18,481 nucleotides of DNA from JBEICQ01 sp040383885 (GTDB lineage Bacteria > Bacteroidota > Bacteroidia > UBA4408), in NCBI GenBank assembly GCA_040383885.1, contig JBEICQ010000035.1:1-18481 (forward strand), read 5' to 3'. The notes beneath the pieces are model-generated. The model made no database searches and was not told where the DNA came from. It saw only the letters and a program-made list of their open reading frames with translations. The stretch's first letter is position 1; each line of letters opens with the position of its first letter. The translations under genes and the position numbers were made by a program. Of this stretch, positions 15,654 to 18,481 are shown one piece after another.

Positions 15654-15731
15654 TGGTGGGAGCTACTGGGTTCGAACCAGTGACCCTCTGCTTGTAAGGC
15701 AGATGCTCTGAACCAGCTGAGCTAAGCTCCC
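15654..15731 (-). tRNA. tRNA-Val (anticodon UAC), CCA encoded
   Basis: Read on the minus strand, a complete cloverleaf is visible. The acceptor stem is GGGAGCT/AGCTCCC, the D-stem GCTC/GAGC, and the anticodon stem TCTGC/GCAGA with the seven-base loop CTTACAA, giving anticodon TAC. The variable loop is GGGTC, and the T-arm is ACTGG/CCAGT around TTCGAAC. The discriminator A (15657) is followed directly by CCA (15656-15654), so the 3' end is encoded. The gene has its own promoter and terminator and stands alone. Confidence 0.97.
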
Positions 15732-15742
15732 TTTGGGGAGTG

Positions 15743-15773
15743 CAAATATACAGCATCCCGCGGCATCTCCAAA
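15743..15773 (-). promoter_or_regulatory. Consensus Bacteroidetes promoter of tRNA-Val
   Basis: On the minus strand TTTG (15773-15770), exactly 19 bp, then TATATTTG (15750-15743): a perfect match to TTTG-N19-TAnnTTTG. The predicted start near 15736 is about 5 nt before the mature tRNA 5' end. This is the best promoter in the window and supports the weaker calls elsewhere. Confidence 0.85.
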
Positions 15774-15809
15774 AAAAATTACAGACTTGCTAAATCATTG
15801 ATAATATGA

Positions 15810-16154
15810 TTATTGGTTCTTGTAAAACAGCCATGCCAGGCAAATACCGCCCAAAACCGATACCAGGATGTTGGCTGCTGCCGCCCAAAGCATACCTGCA
15901 CGGATGAGTCCGGCTGTTTCGAAGGAGAATCCCGAAAAGGTGCTCAGGCCTCCGCAAAAACCGGCCAGCAGCAGGGGGTGTAACCAGGATGCAGGTTGGC
16001 GAAACATCAGCACCAGGCCCATCAATCCGATGGCCAGAAAATTTGCCACCAGGGTGGCTGTCGGGAAAGTTCCCTGAGGCATGAGCTTCCAGAGGCTGTA
16101 TCTGAGCAAACAACCCATTCCGCCGCCGGCGAAAACAAAAAAAGTGTGCATCAT
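15810..16154 (-). CDS. crcB: CrcB/Fluc fluoride-specific ion channel
   Basis: A 114-residue inner-membrane protein with four predicted membrane segments (about 3-20, 30-51, 57-79, 87-111), the usual size for this family of dual-topology dimeric channels that export fluoride. Family motifs: GGGMGCLLRY (10-19), the pore Asn38 in TLVANFLAIG, and GFCGGLSTFSGF (65-76), the break in the third helix that binds the central sodium ion and carries the pore phenylalanines. The TTFSTF form common elsewhere reads STFSGF here, a modest change. The first ATG (16154) overlaps the stop of the upstream peptidase gene as ATGA; a second ATG (16151) follows directly. It is therefore the second gene of a coupled pair. 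No fluoride riboswitch is visible upstream of the pair. Confidence 0.94.
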   Translation of the reverse strand: MMHTFFVFAGGGMGCLLRYSLWKLMPQGTFPTATLVANFLAIGLMGLVLMFRQPASWLHPLLLAGFCGGLSTFSGFSFETAGLIRAGMLWAAAANILVSVLGGICLAWLFYKNQ

Positions 16155-18316
16155 AAATGATCCATGAAGTACCTGCTCACCATGTTGTAGAGATGCGCCC
16201 GGTCTTTACCATTAACATTATGCTTGTGGCCCGGGTACACAAAATAATCCAATAAGATTCCTTTGGAGACACAGGTTTTTACAAATTTCAGGCTGTGTTG
16301 CCATACCACCACATCATCATCGGTACCGTGAATCATCAGCAGTCGGTCTTTGAGTTTATCGGCCTTGGCAATCAAGCTGCTTTTTTCATAGCCCTCAGGA
16401 TTTTCTTCCGGTGTATCCATGTATCGCTCGGTGTACATCACCTCATACCATTTCCAGTCAATCACAGGGCCACCGGCCACTCCCGCTTTAAACACACCGG
16501 GATGATCGGTCATGAGTGTGGTGGTCATAAAACCTCCGTAACTCCAGCCAAAAATGCCCAGTCTCTTCTCATCCACAAAGCCAGTTTTTTTGAGAAAGTC
16601 CACACCTGCCAGCTGGTCTTCTGATTCTACCACGCCCAGGTTGCGGAAGGTGGCCTGTTCAAAATCGCGTCCGCGGTTATCGCTTCCACGGCCATCCACC
16701 GTAAACACCACATAGCCCTGTTGCGCCATGCGATGAAACCACAAATTGGCAGCCCCACCCAGCCAGCTGTTGGTTACCGATTGCACATGCGGACCATTGT
16801 AGAGATACACAATTGCAGGATATTTTTTGGTAGAGTCGAATGAGGCGGGCGTAAACAAGCGGTAATAGAGGGTATTTCCTGCATGCGTAAAAGATCCCAG
16901 CTTCATGCCTACAGGCACATAGGAGGTGAGCATGTTTTCTGATTGTATCAGTACAGAGGGTTTGAGTGAAGCATCATATACCGAGAGGATGCCGGGTATG
17001 GTACTGCTCTGGTACCAGTCAAAAAAATACTTACAATCATTATCGGCTTTGATGTTATGTGTTCCTTCGGTGGTGCTGATAAACTCAGCGGGGCCTCCAT
17101 TGATGGGACTGCGGCAAAAGTCGCGGTTCAGGGCTGAGCTTGCATTGGCAATGAAATACACATACCTGTCTTCGGCATCCACTCCCAGCACTTTGGTCAC
17201 CTCCCAATTGCCTGTGCTGAGTCTTCTGACAAGCGCTCCCCTCTGATCATATAAATACATATGGTTGAATCCATCGGCTGATGATTGCCAGATAAACAGG
17301 TCCTTGCTGCGGTTTAAAAAAAGTGCTGGATGCTGTGGTTCCACATATTTTTCATTTCGTTCTTCAATCAGTGTGAGTGCAGGTTTTCCGGTCTGCACAT
17401 CAAACGACATCAGGCGCATGAAATTTTGTTGTCTGTTGAGCAGGGCTACGAACACATATTTTTCATCGGGCGACCAGGAGATATTGCTCAGATACTGATC
17501 GGGTTCTCCGGGCGTTTGCAGATAGATAACATTGCGTGTGAGAGGTGCATAAATACCAATGCTTACCTGGTGTGAGACATCGCCTGCCATTGGGTATTTG
17601 GTATTCTCTGCACTTGCAGGTATTTCTGACCAATTGGTGATGGGATAATTTTTTACCATGCGCTGGTCCATTTTATAAAATGCAAAATAAGTACCGGCGG
17701 GCGACCAAAAAATTCCTTTGTTGATACCAAACTCATTGCGGTGAACGGCCTGACCGTATAGGATATCCGGATCTGCTTCCGTGCTCACCGGAATAGCAAG
17801 GGTATCCTGCATCATGTAAAGGTTGTTGCGAAGAGTAAAAGCCAGTTTGTTTCCATCGGGCGAAAATTCTGCATTGGCTGCTGCCTCGGGGGTTTGACAA
17901 ATGCGAAGAGAGAAGACGGGTTTTTTTCCGCTTGTGTTACACTGCAGCCATTTGCAGGGAGGAAGGAGGCAGGATAGTTTTTCTTTACTCGTAAGTTTCC
18001 ATTGAGGAAACTGGGTAAGTGTATCGGTTTTATTGTTTTTTAAAAACTTGTTCAGCTCTTTCAGAGAAACAAAGGGACTGAGGGATTTTTTATCTGCATC
18101 ACCAATGAGGAGATGTTGCGAACCTTTTATGGTATCGACGGCAAAATATTTTCCTTTGGCACTGAGGAATCCATACTGCAGGTAATTGCGCGGAGCCAGG
18201 TAGGTGCGTGCTCCGGTGATGGCTTCTTCATTGCTGAGGTACTTGCCTTGCGCAAAGAGCCCCTGCGCAGAAAACAGCACCGGTGTAAGGAGAAGAAGAA
18301 GTTTGAACTTGGGCAT
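16151..18316 (-). CDS. Prolyl tripeptidyl peptidase / DPP-IV family serine peptidase (S9B)
   Basis: A 721-residue exported exopeptidase. The signal peptide MPKFKLLLLLTPVLFSAQGLFAQ is probably cut near residue 22. An N-terminal beta-propeller (DPPIV_N, about 50-500) contains VHRNEFGINKGIFWSPAG (191-208), PMAGDVSHQVSIGIY and a YVEPQHPALF stretch; the C-terminal alpha/beta hydrolase has Ser592 in GWSYGGFMT, Asp667 in HGTDDDVVVWQ and His699 in YPGHKHNV. From memory it resembles Porphyromonas gingivalis PtpA, which cleaves tripeptides from Xaa-Xaa-Pro ends; spacing between the triad residues (75 and 107) is the same, and Glu195 and Glu625 match the two glutamates that hold the substrate N-terminus. 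DPP-IV-like dipeptide release cannot be excluded. Expected in the periplasm or at the cell surface. First gene of a coupled pair with crcB. Confidence 0.95.
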   Translation of the reverse strand: MPKFKLLLLLTPVLFSAQGLFAQGKYLSNEEAITGARTYLAPRNYLQYGFLSAKGKYFAVDTIKGSQHLLIGDADKKSLSPFVSLKELNKFLKNNKTDTLTQFPQWKLTSKEKLSCLLPPCKWLQCNTSGKKPVFSLRICQTPEAAANAEFSPDGNKLAFTLRNNLYMMQDTLAIPVSTEADPDILYGQAVHRNEFGINKGIFWSPAGTYFAFYKMDQRMVKNYPITNWSEIPASAENTKYPMAGDVSHQVSIGIYAPLTRNVIYLQTPGEPDQYLSNISWSPDEKYVFVALLNRQQNFMRLMSFDVQTGKPALTLIEERNEKYVEPQHPALFLNRSKDLFIWQSSADGFNHMYLYDQRGALVRRLSTGNWEVTKVLGVDAEDRYVYFIANASSALNRDFCRSPINGGPAEFISTTEGTHNIKADNDCKYFFDWYQSSTIPGILSVYDASLKPSVLIQSENMLTSYVPVGMKLGSFTHAGNTLYYRLFTPASFDSTKKYPAIVYLYNGPHVQSVTNSWLGGAANLWFHRMAQQGYVVFTVDGRGSDNRGRDFEQATFRNLGVVESEDQLAGVDFLKKTGFVDEKRLGIFGWSYGGFMTTTLMTDHPGVFKAGVAGGPVIDWKWYEVMYTERYMDTPEENPEGYEKSSLIAKADKLKDRLLMIHGTDDDVVVWQHSLKFVKTCVSKGILLDYFVYPGHKHNVNGKDRAHLYNMVSRYFMDHL

Positions 18317-18481
18317 GGGTAGAGGATTTGGGTGTTAAAGTAAAAACTCTGTGGCAGATAGGCAAGGGAGCAGAATGATTGCTCCGGTATTTATCAAAAC
18401 CTGTCTATAAAAATAACGGAAGAAGCAGCGAAGAAAGCTTGCGAAAGGAGTTACAACATGCATTCCTTTTTGGTGGATTGC
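18317..18481. other. Right-end spacer, no firm gene
   Basis: Besides the weak promoter there is a short inverted repeat, GGAGCA (18367-18372) and TGCTCC (18380-18385), without a T-run. At the far edge an ATG at 18458 follows AAAGGAG (18444-18450) and stays open for eight codons to the window end (MHSFLVDC). It could be the start of a rightward gene, but eight codons are too few to tell. Confidence 0.3.
18335..18366 (-). promoter_or_regulatory. Possible promoter for the S9B peptidase - crcB pair
   Basis: CTTG (18366-18363), a 20-bp spacer, then TACTTTAA (18342-18335), which matches six of eight -7 consensus positions. The leader to the ATG at 18316 would be about 12-18 nt. Weak match. Confidence 0.35.

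Noticed and set aside
18346..18481. Open minus-strand frame from the right edge to a TAA at 18346, possibly the tail of an upstream gene
   Set aside because: About 45 codons with no recognisable end of a protein family, and the frame would run through the predicted peptidase promoter. Cannot be decided without sequence to the right.

Overview
The window looks like a piece of a Bacteroidota chromosome, probably from the Chitinophagales/Sphingobacteriales/Cytophagales side. The evidence is: Bacteroidota-type protein families (a PtpA-like prolyl tripeptidyl peptidase, a Big_5-type lipoprotein, a PAS protein ending in a SHKVRGPLARI-type histidine region); start codons without a Shine-Dalgarno; and, upstream of most transcription units, a box matching TAnnTTTG, the -7 element of the Bacteroidetes primary sigma factor, several with a TTTG-like -33 element about 19-20 bp upstream. 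The content is mostly housekeeping. I see no insertion sequence, CRISPR array, phage gene or defence island.

Layout, left to right. Positions 1-2646 (minus) hold a three-gene unit: a UDP-GlcNAc 2-epimerase (wecB-like), a GT4-like glycosyltransferase whose start overlaps the epimerase stop, and the N-terminal part of an Xaa-Pro aminopeptidase that leaves the window. A divergent 353-bp spacer carries a promoter for each direction. Next is a YifB/ComM-type AAA+ ATPase (3000-4541, plus), then a convergent two-gene envelope unit, a DUF2147 protein followed by an outer-membrane beta-barrel protein (6344-4810, minus). CTP synthase pyrG follows (6565-8211, plus), convergent with an alpha/beta hydrolase (9055-8219, minus). 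That hydrolase is divergent from a two-PAS signalling protein (9140-10132, plus) that ends after a HisKA-like segment and has no ATPase domain.

Positions 13176-10360 (minus) form a tight unit comF - free methionine-(R)-sulfoxide reductase (msrC) - Big_5-type lipoprotein. Divergent from comF is a membrane-anchored coiled-coil protein (13236-14144, plus) with a strong intrinsic terminator. Only five bases after the terminator's T-run comes peptidase T (14198-15429, plus), broken by an apparent one-base deletion. A tRNA-Val(UAC) gene with encoded CCA, its own consensus promoter and terminator lies at 15731-15654 (minus). The window closes with a translationally coupled pair, a PtpA/DPP-IV-family exopeptidase and a CrcB fluoride channel (18316-15810, minus).

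Functional themes: peptide breakdown (PepP-like peptidase, PepT, PtpA-like peptidase), envelope biogenesis (epimerase, glycosyltransferase, beta-barrel, lipoprotein), nucleotide and oxidative housekeeping (PyrG, MsrC) and two competence-family proteins (ComM, ComF). The best leads are the pepT frameshift, the kinase-like PAS protein without a kinase domain, face-to-face promoters at about 9027-9092, and the uncharacterised coiled-coil membrane protein. I did not find a clearly new multi-gene system.
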